DNA of 64,000 nt. Origin: Kineosporia corallincola (GTDB lineage: Bacteria; Actinomycetota; Actinomycetes; Actinomycetales; Kineosporiaceae). Both the position numbers and the translations under genes were made by a program. Below the pieces are notes generated by a model. It had not been told where the DNA came from. It searched no databases and saw only the letters and a program-made list of their open reading frames with translations. Of this stretch, positions 1-8,917 are shown piece by piece. The stretch is from positions 124,001 to 188,000 of the forward strand of contig NZ_JAHBAY010000002.1 of the NCBI RefSeq assembly GCF_018499875.1. The letters run 5' to 3'. Positions within the stretch are counted from its first letter, which is position 1; each line of letters starts with the position of its first letter.

Positions 1-1121
1 GGTCGGTCCTGATCAGCTGGGTGCTGCTGATGCGGCCCGGCCTGGAGGCCGCCGGGGAGGCGGTCGAGGCCAAGGTGCTCGCCGCGGCGTACCCGCTCAG
101 CGACGTGCTGCTGCTGGCCCTGCTGGTGCGCCTGCTCACCACCAAGGGCGCGCGCAGCCCGGCGTTCCGCTGGCTGGTGGCGGGCAACTCGCTGCTGCTG
201 CTGGCCGACTGCGCCTACCAGTACACGTCGATGACCGAGACCTACACCGGCGGCGCGATCACGCTGCCCTGGCTGCTGAGCTACGTGTGTTTCGCGGCGG
301 CCGCGCTGCATCCGTCGATGCGTCATCTCACCGACGGCAACACCGGCGACGTCGGCACCCGCTTCACCCGTGGCCGGCTGATCGCGCTCACCCTGGCCAG
401 CCTGGTGGCCCCCGGCACCCTGCTGCTGCAACTGGCGCTGGGCGTGCCGCTCGCGGCCTGGGCGGTGGCGCTGTCGTCGGTGGTGCTGTTCCTGCTGGTG
501 GTCTGGCGGATGTCCGGGCTGCTGCGGCGCCTGGACGCGCAGGCGACCCGGCTGGCGGACCTGGCCCGCACCGATGCCCTGACCGGCCTGCCGAACCGGC
601 GCACCAGCGACGCGGAACTGGAACGGATGCAGACCCGGGCCCGCACCGAGGGCCTGCCGCTGTGCGTGGCGATCCTCGACCTGGACCACTTCAAGTCGTT
701 CAACGACACCTACGGCCACCAGGCCGGCGACAGCCTGCTGGTCGCGGCGGGCGCGGCGTGGCGGCAGTGCATGAAGGACGCCCACGCCGGGGTCGGGGTG
801 GGACGCTCGGCGATGCTGGGTCGCTGGGGTGGCGAGGAGTTCGTGCTGCTGCTGCTCGGGCACGACGTGCCCTCGGCCGTGGCCCTGGCCGACGCGATGC
901 GGGCCGTCACCCCCGCGGGGCAGAGTTTCTCCGCGGGCGTGGCCTGCTGGGACGGGCTGGAGTCGGCGTCGGCCGTGTTCGCCCGCGCCGACGAGGCGCT
1001 CTACGCGGCCAAGGCGGGCGGGCGCGACCAGGTCCGTACCGCCGCCCCGGCCGGTGAGACGCTGCCGGCGCCCGGGGACCGGCCCGGCACCGTGCTCAGC
1101 GCAGAAGACGTAGTTCGGTGA
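1..1121 (+). CDS. GGDEF-domain diguanylate cyclase, membrane-anchored (5' partial)
   Basis: Predicted to make cyclic di-GMP from two GTP at the membrane. The reading frame is open to the window edge (first full codon at 3), and the GTG at 21 lies inside a hydrophobic run, so the true start is probably upstream. Several hydrophobic segments (about 90-530) precede a GGDEF domain that opens with DALTGLPNRR. The signature is GGEEF at 828-842, an active form. The inhibitory I-site RxxD expected just before it is not visible: the segment reads RSAMLGRW. Product feedback inhibition may therefore be absent. It stands alone; the next gene begins about 150 bases downstream with its own ribosome binding site. 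The family call is firm, but the sensory role is unknown because the N-terminus is cut off. Confidence 0.85.
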   Translation, partial: SVLISWVLLMRPGLEAAGEAVEAKVLAAAYPLSDVLLLALLVRLLTTKGARSPAFRWLVAGNSLLLLADCAYQYTSMTETYTGGAITLPWLLSYVCFAAAALHPSMRHLTDGNTGDVGTRFTRGRLIALTLASLVAPGTLLLQLALGVPLAAWAVALSSVVLFLLVVWRMSGLLRRLDAQATRLADLARTDALTGLPNRRTSDAELERMQTRARTEGLPLCVAILDLDHFKSFNDTYGHQAGDSLLVAAGAAWRQCMKDAHAGVGVGRSAMLGRWGGEEFVLLLLGHDVPSAVALADAMRAVTPAGQSFSAGVACWDGLESASAVFARADEALYAAKAGGRDQVRTAAPAGETLPAPGDRPGTVLSAEDVVR

Positions 1122-1267
1122 TGCCGGGCGTGGACAGGCCGTCGACCGGCGAGAAACTACCTCTCTCTCCCCAGGTCTTTCGGGATCCCTGGGGCCGGTG
1201 TCAGACCGTCACGAACGGTGTGACCGCAGGCGGATAGCATGTGACCGCTTCGAGGAAAGGCGGCCCG

Positions 1268-2188
1268 ATGTCCACGCATTCAGCCGCGTCGCCGGAGCGG
1301 CCCGGTGCCGACCGGCCGGTGATCGCCGCCGGGAGACGTCATTCGGTGGCGGTGTGCCGTGACGGCTCGGTGGCGGCCGCGGGCACCGGGAGCCCGGCGG
1401 AGTGCCGGGTGGGGGACTGGCGCCGGATCGTGGCGGTGGCCGCCGGGAACGTGCACGCCGCCCGTAACACCGGCCGGTCGCACACCGTCGGTCTGCGGTG
1501 CGACGGAACGGTTCTCGCGACCGGCTGGAACGGTGACGGCCAGTGCGAGGTCGGCGCCTGGGAGCGGGTGGTCGCCCTGGCGGCGGGATGGCGGCGCACG
1601 CTGGGTGTGCTGGACGACGGGCGGGTGCTCGCCGCCGGCCGGCCCGACGAGGGAGCCTGCGAGGTCGGCTCCTGGCGCGAGATCGTCGCCGTCACCTGCG
1701 GCGACTGGCACTCGGCCGGGCTGCGGGCGGACGGGACCGCGGTGGCCACCGGTAACAACCGGCGGGGGCAGTGCGACGTCGGGCACTGGCGCGATCTGCG
1801 CATGGTCGCGGCCGGCTACCTGCATTCGGCCGGGCTCACGGTCGAGGGACGTGTGCTGGTCACGGGGAACCCGGCGTCGGCGATCGCCCAGATGGGCACC
1901 TGGCAGGACGTCGTCGCGATCGCCGCCGGCAGTCATCACACCGTCGCTCTCACCGCGCGGGGGCGGGTGCTGGCCGCCGGTGACAACAGCCGCGGGCAGT
2001 GCGACGTGCAGGCCTGGCGCGACGTCGTCGCGGTAGCCGCGGGAGCGGCCCACACGCTGGGGCTTCGCCGCGACGGCGGGGTTCTCGCCACCGGTGACAA
2101 CGACCACGGGCAGTGCGACGTCGCGGGCTGGGCGGCCGGGCCGGCCGGCGGGGACATGTCGATCCGGTATCGCGCGATGTCCGATTGA
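1268..2188 (+). CDS. RCC1-like seven-repeat beta-propeller protein
   Basis: About 306 residues made almost entirely of seven RCC1-type repeats of 37-47 residues. Each carries a variant of VVAVAAG, then H(S/T)xGL, DGxVLATG, N..GQC and a closing W. Seven copies predict one closed seven-bladed propeller. RCC1-like proteins are usually binding scaffolds; no enzymatic domain is visible. There is no clear signal peptide, so it is probably cytoplasmic. The ATG at 1268 is chosen over the GTG at 1241 because GAGGAAAGG (1252-1260) lies 7 bases before it. The repeats are well conserved except repeats 1, 3 and 5, which lose the GQCDV motif. The binding partner is unknown and the neighbours give no hint. 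Confidence 0.75.
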   Translation: MSTHSAASPERPGADRPVIAAGRRHSVAVCRDGSVAAAGTGSPAECRVGDWRRIVAVAAGNVHAARNTGRSHTVGLRCDGTVLATGWNGDGQCEVGAWERVVALAAGWRRTLGVLDDGRVLAAGRPDEGACEVGSWREIVAVTCGDWHSAGLRADGTAVATGNNRRGQCDVGHWRDLRMVAAGYLHSAGLTVEGRVLVTGNPASAIAQMGTWQDVVAIAAGSHHTVALTARGRVLAAGDNSRGQCDVQAWRDVVAVAAGAAHTLGLRRDGGVLATGDNDHGQCDVAGWAAGPAGGDMSIRYRAMSD

Positions 2189-2247
2189 TCTTGGACCGGT
2201 GTCGAGCCGGTGGCTTAGCGTCGGGGGAGACGATCGAAGGAGATCCC

Positions 2248-3447
2248 ATGACGCTCGAGACCAGTACCGTCGTCCCTGATCTTTCCGGTCTGCACCTGGG
2301 CGCGGGGGAGGCCGCCGGTGACCGGATCACCGGAGTGCGCACCTCGCTGGCGTTCCTGCCGCTGGGCAACCCGATCAGCGACGCCAAGGTCTTCACCGGA
2401 CGTCAGAAGCCGCTCACCGAGATCGCTTTCGTCTTCGCCGAGATCACCACCGAGTCCGGTCTGAGCGGCCTGGGATGGGCCTACTCCAAGCGGGCCGGCG
2501 GCCCGGGCATGTACGCCCACGCCCGTGAGGTGGCGGGCAACCTGCTGGGCGAGGACCCCAGCGACATCGCCCGGCTGTGGACGAAACTCGTCTGGGCCGG
2601 TGCCTCGGTGGGCCGCAGCGGCCTGTCCACACAGGCGATCGCCGCTTTCGACATCGCGCTGTGGGACCTGAAGGGCAAGCGGGCCGGGCTGCCGCTGGCG
2701 AAACTCATCGGCGCGCACCGTGACACGGTGGCCGCGTACAACACCTCCGGCGGGTTCCTGTCGATGCCGATCGAGGCGGTGGCCGAGAACGCCCGCCGCT
2801 CGGTGGACGGCGGGATCGGCGGGATCAAGCTGAAGGTCGGCCAGCCCGACCGCAAGGCCGACCTGGCCCGGGTGGCCGCGGTGCGGGAGGCCGTCGGCGA
2901 CGACGTGACGCTGATGGTGGACGCCAACCAGCAGTGGAACCGGCAGGACGGCCTGCGCATGGGCCGGGCCCTGGAGACGTTCGGGCTGGAGTGGATCGAG
3001 GAGCCCCTGGACGCCTACGACGCCGAGGGCCACGCCCAGCTCGCCGCCGCCCTGGACACCCCGATCGCGACGGGGGAGATGCTGACCAGCGTCGCCGAGC
3101 ACGCCGAGCTGCTGCGGCTGCGCTCGGTCGACTACCTCCAGCCGGACGCGCCCCGCATCGGCGGGATCACGCCGTTTTTGAAGCTGATGGCGCTGGCCGA
3201 GCACGCGGGGGTGAGCCTGGCGCCGCACTTCGCCATGGAGATCCACGTGCACCTGTCGGCGGCCTACCCGCACACCGCCTGGGTGGAGCACTTCGAGTGG
3301 CTGGAGCCGCTGTGGAACGAGCGGCTGGACCTGCGGCAGGGCCGGATGGTCGTGCCCGGGCGGCCCGGCCTGGGGCTCTCCCTGAGCGAGCAGGCCCGGG
3401 CGTGGACGACCGAGACGGGCACTGCGGGAGGCGGTTTCGCCGACTGA
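2248..3447 (+). CDS. L-talarate/galactarate dehydratase, enolase superfamily
   Basis: Predicted to remove water from galactarate or L-talarate, giving 5-keto-4-deoxyglucarate, in the cytoplasm. The 399-residue protein follows the characterised Salmonella talarate/galactarate dehydratase closely as I recall it, including PISDAKV.TGRQKPLTE, YSKRAGG and YNTSGGFL. Catalytic residues fall where expected: the KLK pair (K194, K196), Mg ligands D225, E251 and E277, and H327 in PHF. ATG 2248 follows AAGGAGATCCC; a longer open frame back to 2113 overlaps the RCC1 gene and lacks family similarity. No keto-deoxyglucarate aldolase, transporter or regulator is adjacent, so it appears to stand alone. A second acid-sugar dehydratase of the same superfamily lies at 37340. 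Confidence 0.9.
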   Translation: MTLETSTVVPDLSGLHLGAGEAAGDRITGVRTSLAFLPLGNPISDAKVFTGRQKPLTEIAFVFAEITTESGLSGLGWAYSKRAGGPGMYAHAREVAGNLLGEDPSDIARLWTKLVWAGASVGRSGLSTQAIAAFDIALWDLKGKRAGLPLAKLIGAHRDTVAAYNTSGGFLSMPIEAVAENARRSVDGGIGGIKLKVGQPDRKADLARVAAVREAVGDDVTLMVDANQQWNRQDGLRMGRALETFGLEWIEEPLDAYDAEGHAQLAAALDTPIATGEMLTSVAEHAELLRLRSVDYLQPDAPRIGGITPFLKLMALAEHAGVSLAPHFAMEIHVHLSAAYPHTAWVEHFEWLEPLWNERLDLRQGRMVVPGRPGLGLSLSEQARAWTTETGTAGGGFAD

Positions 3448-3602
3448 ATCCGGATGCCGACAAAACGCCCAAAAGCCTCGTATCATGGTCGGCCGACACG
3501 GTACGGGTTCCGACGGTGATGCCTGTCCGCCCCTGCGAGGATCCCGAGGTCGGTCATCATGATCTTCACCGAAACCCTCCGGCCGTTGTCCAGGCGCCGG
3601 TG

Positions 3603-4691
3603 ATGAGGCTTTTCGTCTCCCGCGGAAAGGTTTTCGCCCGGCTGCTGACGGTGCTCGTGGCCGGGGCCGCCGTCTGCTGCCTGCTGTGCGGGCCGGCCCC
3701 GACCGCCACCGCCGCCGCGGCGGGGCCGGAGCGGAGGTGCACCGATCAGGTCCTGCCGGTCCGGTTGTCCGACCCGGGCCCGGCAGCGTTCTCCGTCTGG
3801 GGCCGGCTGTGCTGGCGCGGGGCCAGGCCGCCGTCCGCCGTCCAGTTGCTCGTGGCAGGAGGTACGTACGACCACCAGTACTGGGACCTTCGCCAGGCGG
3901 GTCCCCACTACTCCTACGTCGACGCCGCGACGGCGGCCGGATTCGCCACGTTCGCCGTGGACCGCATCGGTTCGGGCCGCAGCAGTACGCCGCCGTCCGG
4001 CACCGTGACCGCTCACGCCGAAGCGGTCTCCCTGCACGACGTGGTGACCGCACTGCGCGCCGGCGCGGTCGGGGGCCACCGGTTCCGGAGCGTCGTCTGG
4101 GTGGGGCACTCCTACGGCTCGATCGTCGGGGCGTTCGAGATCAGCCGTTACCACGACGCCGACGGGTTCCTGGCGACCGGCATGCTCCACGCCATCAACA
4201 CCGAGCATTTCGAGGAGACCGCCGACACGGTCGAACTGGCCAACCAGGAACCGAAATTCGCCGGCCTGGGCCTCGACGACGGATACACCACCACGACCCC
4301 GGGAAGCCGCGCGATGTTCTACGCCCCGGCCACGGTGAGCCCGCGCGTCCTGGCCGCCGAGGAACGAGCGAAGTCGTTCCAGCCGGCCGTGAACTTCGAG
4401 GAGGTGGCCGGCCTGCTCACCCCCGCCTCGCCGGCGCTGTCGGCCACCCGGCAGATCGACGTGCCGGTCCTGGTGCTCAACGGGCAGAAAGACGAAACGT
4501 ATTGCGGCCAGGGCCATGCCGACTGCACCGACAGCGGCACGGTCCTCGCCGGGGAGGCTGCGTACTATCAGCCCGCGGCACGTCTGAAGGTCGTGGTGAT
4601 CCCCGCCACCGGCCACTCGGTCGGGCTGTCCACCACCCGCCGTCTCACCTACGCGGCCATGCTGGCCTGGTCGTCGTCCGTGGTCTCTTGA
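3603..4691 (+). CDS. secreted alpha/beta hydrolase
   Basis: A 362-residue exported hydrolase. An Arg/Lys N-terminus and a hydrophobic core (about residues 12-40, ending in an Ala-rich stretch) look like a Sec signal peptide. The nucleophile elbow is GHSYG. An acid in NGQKDETYC and a histidine in ATGHSVG complete a plausible Ser-Asp-His triad. Cysteines in the mature part (RRCTDQ, LCWRG, YCGQ, DCTD) could form disulfides, which suits an extracellular enzyme. The start at ATG 3603 is chosen because it gives a clean signal peptide; the ribosome binding site is weak, and the frame stays open far upstream through the dehydratase. An esterase or lipase is most likely, but the substrate cannot be read from the sequence. 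Confidence 0.75.
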   Translation: MRLFVSRGKVFARLLTVLVAGAAVCCLLCGPAPTATAAAAGPERRCTDQVLPVRLSDPGPAAFSVWGRLCWRGARPPSAVQLLVAGGTYDHQYWDLRQAGPHYSYVDAATAAGFATFAVDRIGSGRSSTPPSGTVTAHAEAVSLHDVVTALRAGAVGGHRFRSVVWVGHSYGSIVGAFEISRYHDADGFLATGMLHAINTEHFEETADTVELANQEPKFAGLGLDDGYTTTTPGSRAMFYAPATVSPRVLAAEERAKSFQPAVNFEEVAGLLTPASPALSATRQIDVPVLVLNGQKDETYCGQGHADCTDSGTVLAGEAAYYQPAARLKVVVIPATGHSVGLSTTRRLTYAAMLAWSSSVVS

Positions 4692-4696
4692 GGGGA

Positions 4697-4716
4697 CGCC
4701 GGACGAAAGTCCGGCG
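4697..4716 (+). terminator. hairpin terminator after the secreted hydrolase
   Basis: An 8-bp perfect GC-rich stem (CGCCGGAC / GTCCGGCG) closed by a GAAA tetraloop begins 5 bases after the hydrolase stop codon. There is no T-tail, which is common in high-GC actinobacteria. Confidence 0.6.
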
Positions 4717-4806
4717 GGGCCCGAGCCGTATGCCGACCCGACCGCGCGACTGATCCAGGCGTCCCAAAACGTTTTCGGGCCAGGGAAGAACGATCGGGGA
4801 ACCCGC

Positions 4807-5955
4807 TCACCAGGTCAGCCGGGCCAGGTCTCGCAGGTCGGTGATCAGGGTGTGTGGTGCCTCGAGGGCGGCGAAGTGGCCGCCGTGCTCGTGCCGGCGC
4901 CACAGCCGGATGTCGCGGTAGCGGGGCTCGGCCCAGCGCCTGGAGATCCGGGGCGTCTCGTGAGCGAAGACGGATGCGCCCACGGGGACGGTGACGACCG
5001 GACCGCCGCCGTGGGTGAACCACGAGCTCACGGTGTCGATGCTCTCCCAGTACAGGCGGGCCGCGGAGGCGCCGGTGCGGGTGAGCCAGTACAGCGTGAC
5101 CGCGTCGAGGACGTCGTCGTCGCTCAGGTCGTTGCCGGGATCGTCGTGGTCGCTCCACAGCCGGTACTTCTCACCCAGCCAGGCGCACAGCGCGGCCGGG
5201 GAGTCGGTCAGTGCGTAGCCGATCGTCTGAGGACGCGTGCGGTGCGTCTCGGAGTACGCGGAACCGTTCGCGGTGGCGGCTTTCAGGTCTTCCAGAGCGG
5301 CGTGCTCCCAATCGGTGACGTCGGTCTGCGGGCCGGGTGGCGCCAGCGGGGGGACCAGGTGGACGGCGCACACGTGCGCGGCGTCCTGGACGGCCAGGAG
5401 GCTGGTGATGCTCGTGCCCCAGTCGCTGCCGGCGGCCAGGTAGCGGCGGTGACCCAGGCGAGCCATGAGCGTGGCCCAGGCGGCGGCGATCCGCTCGATG
5501 CCCCATCCGCTGTCGGTGGGCCGGTCGCTGAATCCGTAACCGGGCAGCGACGGCGCGACGACGTGGAACGCGTCCGAGGGATCGGCCGGATCGGTCAGCG
5601 GCGTCATCAGTTTCGAGAACTCCAGGACCGATCCGGGCCAGCCGTGGGTGAGCAGCAGCGGACGCGCCTGCGGGTGCGGCGAGCGCGCGTGCAGGACGTG
5701 GATGGCCAGGCCGTCGATGACGGTGCGGTACTGCGGCCAGGCATTCAGCCGGGCCTCCGCGGCCCGCCAGTCGTAGCCGCCCGCCCACCGTTCGCACAGG
5801 CGCCGCAGGTGCTCCAGCGGCATGCCCTGCGACCAGCCGGCGACCGTCGCGGGCTCGGGCCAGCGCGTGCGGCGGATGCGTTCGGTGAGGTCGTCGAGTT
5901 CGGCCTGCGGGACATGAACGGTGAACGGGACCAGCGCGTCGTCGGTCATGGTCAT
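4807..5955 (-). CDS. epoxide hydrolase, EHN-type
   Basis: About 382 residues. The N-terminal region (VHVPQAELDDLTERIRRTRWP) is typical of the epoxide hydrolase N-terminal domain. A classic alpha/beta-hydrolase core follows: the oxyanion-hole motif HGWPGS, the nucleophile motif GSDWG with Asp in place of Ser, and a C-terminal HGGHFA supplying the catalytic His. The Asp nucleophile is what separates epoxide hydrolases from esterases. The expected reaction is hydrolysis of an epoxide to a vicinal diol. No signal peptide is seen. Start chosen at ATG 5955 (MTMTDD); a second ATG at 5949 is equally possible and neither has a strong ribosome binding site. The much longer open frame upstream (to 6849) is out of context with the family. 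Confidence 0.85.
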   Translation of the reverse strand: MTMTDDALVPFTVHVPQAELDDLTERIRRTRWPEPATVAGWSQGMPLEHLRRLCERWAGGYDWRAAEARLNAWPQYRTVIDGLAIHVLHARSPHPQARPLLLTHGWPGSVLEFSKLMTPLTDPADPSDAFHVVAPSLPGYGFSDRPTDSGWGIERIAAAWATLMARLGHRRYLAAGSDWGTSITSLLAVQDAAHVCAVHLVPPLAPPGPQTDVTDWEHAALEDLKAATANGSAYSETHRTRPQTIGYALTDSPAALCAWLGEKYRLWSDHDDPGNDLSDDDVLDAVTLYWLTRTGASAARLYWESIDTVSSWFTHGGGPVVTVPVGASVFAHETPRISRRWAEPRYRDIRLWRRHEHGGHFAALEAPHTLITDLRDLARLTW

Positions 5956-6072
5956 CGAAACTACGTGATGCGAGACGGTTTCGGACGTCGATGCGGTAGA
6001 CCGGCCTCCTTCGCCGTCCGGCCATGGGTGACACCGCTGCGCTCCGCCGCAGCATAGGGAAGGATCGGCACC

Positions 6073-6426
6073 GTGGTGGAGATGAGCAGGGAAGCATTCG
6101 AGGAACTGGTCGCGCAGGCCCTGGACGAGATCCCGCCGGAGCTGACACGCCGGCTGCGCAACGTCGTGGTGCTGGTGGAGGACGACGCCCCGCCGGAGGA
6201 ACCCGATCTGCTGGGCCTGTACGACGGCACGCCGCTGACCGAACGGGACGAGTGGTGGGCGGCCGGCAGCCTGCCCGACCGCATTCTGATCTTCCGCAAC
6301 CCGACGCTGGCCGTCTGCGAGGACGCGGAACAGGTGGCGCAGGAGGTACGGATCACCGTGCGGCACGAGGTGGCCCACCACTTCGGCATCGACGACGCGC
6401 GCCTGCACCAGCTGGGCTGGAGCTGA
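6073..6426 (+). CDS. metallopeptidase family protein (minimal zincin)
   Basis: A 117-residue protein of the small zincin-like family (DUF1025 type). The zinc motif HEVAHHFGIDD is an HExxH with a following acidic residue. An acidic, hydrophobic N-terminal half (NVVVLVEDDAPPEEP, LLGLYDG) is characteristic of this family. It has no signal peptide and is presumably cytoplasmic. The physiological substrate is unknown for the family. Start at GTG 6073, 8 bases after a GGGAAGGA element; an ATG three codons later at 6082 is an alternative. It is divergent from the epoxide hydrolase. Confidence 0.85.
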   Translation: MVEMSREAFEELVAQALDEIPPELTRRLRNVVVLVEDDAPPEEPDLLGLYDGTPLTERDEWWAAGSLPDRILIFRNPTLAVCEDAEQVAQEVRITVRHEVAHHFGIDDARLHQLGWS

Positions 6427-6586
6427 GCAGCGCGCTGTCGGCCGCGTTGTACGAGGGGACGTCCGGAGCCGGCGAAGCAGGTTCAGCAGGCGCCGCCGCA
6501 GCCGCCGTCGCGGGGGGAGGGGGGAGCCTGGGTGAGAACGCGGTCGGTGTGCAGGGAGGACCACCCGACTCGGTACCGTACTGCGT

Positions 6587-7024
6587 ATGCCCATCAAGCT
6601 GGAGAACGTCGGCATCGCGGTCGTGGACCTCGATGCGACGATCGCCTTCTTCACCGACCTCGGTCTGACCGTGCTCGGCCGGGACGCGGTCAGCGGGGAA
6701 TGGGCCGACACCGCCGTCGGCCTCGACGGCAACCACGCCAAGATCGCCATGCTCCAGACACCGGACGGCAACGGCCGTCTCGAGCTTTTCGAGTACATCC
6801 ACCCCGCCGCCATCGCGACGAATCCGACGCTGCCCAACGAGATCGGCATGCACCGGGTCGCCTTCTCCGTCGACGACCTCGATGAGGCCCTGGAGATCGC
6901 GGCGAGGCACGGCTGTTACCCGCTGCGCGGTGTGGCGACCTACGAAGACGTGTACAAGCTGACCTACGTCCGCGGCCCCAGCGGCATCATCGTGATGCTG
7001 GCCCAGGAGCTGAAGCAGAGCTGA
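6587..7024 (+). CDS. VOC (glyoxalase/bleomycin resistance) family protein
   Basis: A 145-residue protein with two beta-alpha-beta-beta-beta repeats of the vicinal oxygen chelate fold: LENVGIAVVDLDATIAFF starts the first and MHRVAFSVDDLDEALE the second. A His at the start of repeat two and a Glu in LELFEY match two of the four usual metal ligands. The first His is replaced (LENVGI) and the final Glu is not evident (IIVMLAQEL), so metal binding may be altered. Members act as lyases, dioxygenases or drug-binding proteins; this sequence does not say which. The ATG at 6587 has no strong ribosome binding site. Confidence 0.8.
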   Translation: MPIKLENVGIAVVDLDATIAFFTDLGLTVLGRDAVSGEWADTAVGLDGNHAKIAMLQTPDGNGRLELFEYIHPAAIATNPTLPNEIGMHRVAFSVDDLDEALEIAARHGCYPLRGVATYEDVYKLTYVRGPSGIIVMLAQELKQS

Positions 7025-7082
7025 CCGGTGGCTGGCGTAGTCGTCGTAGGGGAAACCGTAGTGCTCCCTGCCGCGGTTCAGG

Positions 7083-7829
7083 TCAGAGCTGGGTTCCCCC
7101 ACCGTCGACGACCAGTTCCGCGCCCGTGGTGAAGGTGGCCTCGAAGGCCAGGAAGGCAGCCGCCTTGGCCACCTCTTCCGGATGACCGAGGCGTTGCATC
7201 GGGATCTCCGCCGCCATCCGGACCTTGGTCTGCTCGACGATCACGTGCGGAATCCCGGCACGATCGAGGATGCCCGAGTCGATCGGCCCGGGACTGACCG
7301 CATTGACCCGGACTCCCCGGGGCAGCAGCTCCCGAGCCAGGCTGCGAGCGAGTGAGCGGACCGCGGCCTTGCTGGCCGCATAGGCGCTGACCATGGGATA
7401 TCCGAGCATGTTGACCGCCGAGGTGGTCAGCACCACGCCGGCGCCGTCCGCCAGCAGCGGCGCGAGGCGCTGCACCGTGAAGTAGAGCCCCTTGGCGTTG
7501 ACCGCGAAGAGCAGGTCGAAGCTCTCCTCACTCGTCGACTCGAACGGTTCGTGCACCGTGACCCCGGCATTGGCGATGAGCGCGTCGATCGTCCCGAATT
7601 CCTGCTGGACGCGATCAGCCAGCACCCCGATGTCGATCATGGAGGACACGTCGCCGCGCACGGCGATCGCCCCGTCGCCGAGGTGGTCGCAAGCGGCCTT
7701 GAGGGCCACCTCGTCCCGCCCGCTGATCAGTACCCGGGCGCCCTGGTTCACCAGCAGGCTGGCAGTGGCCAGGCCGATGCCGGTACTGCCGCCGGTGATC
7801 ACGACGTTCTTACCTTCGAATCTTCCCAT
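7083..7829 (-). CDS. SDR-family NAD(P)-dependent oxidoreductase
   Basis: A classical short-chain dehydrogenase of 248 residues. The nucleotide-binding motif TGGSTGIG, the structural ANAG, the catalytic Ser (TTSAVN) and YAASK are all present, and the C-terminal end reads GAELVVDGGG as in many family members. ATG 7829 is preferred because AGGAG lies 8 bases before it; the GTG at 7838 overlaps that ribosome binding site. It is divergent from the LysR regulator at 7970, separated by 140 bases, the common arrangement in which a LysR protein controls its neighbour. Substrate unknown. Confidence 0.88.
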   Translation of the reverse strand: MGRFEGKNVVITGGSTGIGLATASLLVNQGARVLISGRDEVALKAACDHLGDGAIAVRGDVSSMIDIGVLADRVQQEFGTIDALIANAGVTVHEPFESTSEESFDLLFAVNAKGLYFTVQRLAPLLADGAGVVLTTSAVNMLGYPMVSAYAASKAAVRSLARSLARELLPRGVRVNAVSPGPIDSGILDRAGIPHVIVEQTKVRMAAEIPMQRLGHPEEVAKAAAFLAFEATFTTGAELVVDGGGTQL

Positions 7830-7969
7830 GTCAAGCACTCCTGGGTTCGCGGGGGACGAGACCGGCTGTTCAGGCCTTGGATTCAGTCAACCGGGGCGAG
7901 CGCGACGGCGTCCAAGACCTGATTCGCACCCCCGCCATACGGCAGCGACATCGCGGTTAAGCTCGTGTC

Positions 7970-8917
7970 ATGGCCAATCCCGCCGGGCCAGGCCGCGGAT
8001 CCCAGCTGGACTTGCGCCTGGTCACGTACTTCGTCGCCGTCGCCGAACATCTCAGCTTCGGCCGGGCCGCGCAGGAACTGCGCATTGCCCAGCCCTCGCT
8101 GAGCCGCCAGATCCGGCGTCTGGAGCAGATCGTCGGAACCCGCCTGCTGGAGCGCCACGCACAGGGCAGCCGCCTCACCCTGGCCGGCGAAGTCTTCCTG
8201 CCTCGCGCGATCGGCCTGCTACGTCAGGCCGATCTTGCGGTCCAGGCCGCTCACCACGTGCTCCCCGGCCGCGCCCTCACCATCGGTTACGTCGAGGACC
8301 TGGTCGTCACCCCGGCCGTCCGGGATCTGCGCCGTCTCCATCCCGATGCCTACGTCCGTACCCGGCATCTGCACTGGGACGAGTTGCGTGCCCTGGACGA
8401 GGGCATCGTCGATGCTGTGCTCGTTCGTACTCCGGTCCCTGTCCCCGACGCCGACCTCGACCTGTTCACGGTCCTGGACGACGAGCCCCAGGTACTCGTG
8501 CTGCCCCTGTCTCATCCCCTTGCCGGCTATGACCGTCTCTCCCCGGAAGACCTGGCGGACGACTCGTGGGTCGCCTGCACCCGGACAGCACCGACCTGGT
8601 CAGGTTTCTGGGTGCTGGAGCCGAGCCCCGTCAACGACTCTCAGCCGTTGGCTCCGCTCAGCGCGGGCAGAATCGAGGACAAGCTGGAGATGATCGCCAA
8701 CGGGCAGGCTCTGGCCGTGCTGCCGGCCACCGACCGTCGCCTGAGTGGCCGGAAGGATCTGGCCGTCGTCGAAGCCACGGGTTTTTCGCCCGCCGGCATC
8801 GCTGTGGCCACTCGACCGGGCGAGACCAACTCCCTCGTCAAGGATTTCCAGCGCCTGGCGAAAGCCCGAGTGGGCTTCTACCGCAACACTTCTGAGCTCT
8901 CCTCGGAAGAACCGTAG
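7970..8917 (+). CDS. LysR-family transcriptional regulator
   Basis: A 315-residue LysR regulator. The N-terminal winged helix-turn-helix (FVAVAEHLSFGRAAQEL..AQPSLSRQIRRLE) is textbook. The rest is the two-lobed effector-binding domain; its last third (about residues 190-300) is less conserved. It is divergent from the SDR gene at 7829 and likely controls it from the 140-base gap between them. ATG 7970 lacks an obvious ribosome binding site, so a leaderless transcript is possible. Its 3' end overlaps the convergent unknown gene by about 80 bases. Confidence 0.9.
   Translation: MANPAGPGRGSQLDLRLVTYFVAVAEHLSFGRAAQELRIAQPSLSRQIRRLEQIVGTRLLERHAQGSRLTLAGEVFLPRAIGLLRQADLAVQAAHHVLPGRALTIGYVEDLVVTPAVRDLRRLHPDAYVRTRHLHWDELRALDEGIVDAVLVRTPVPVPDADLDLFTVLDDEPQVLVLPLSHPLAGYDRLSPEDLADDSWVACTRTAPTWSGFWVLEPSPVNDSQPLAPLSAGRIEDKLEMIANGQALAVLPATDRRLSGRKDLAVVEATGFSPAGIAVATRPGETNSLVKDFQRLAKARVGFYRNTSELSSEEP

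Noticed and set aside
2215-4053. 612-codon minus-strand frame across the dehydratase and hydrolase
   Set aside because: Same antisense effect; no family features, and it passes through the signal peptide region of a well-supported gene.
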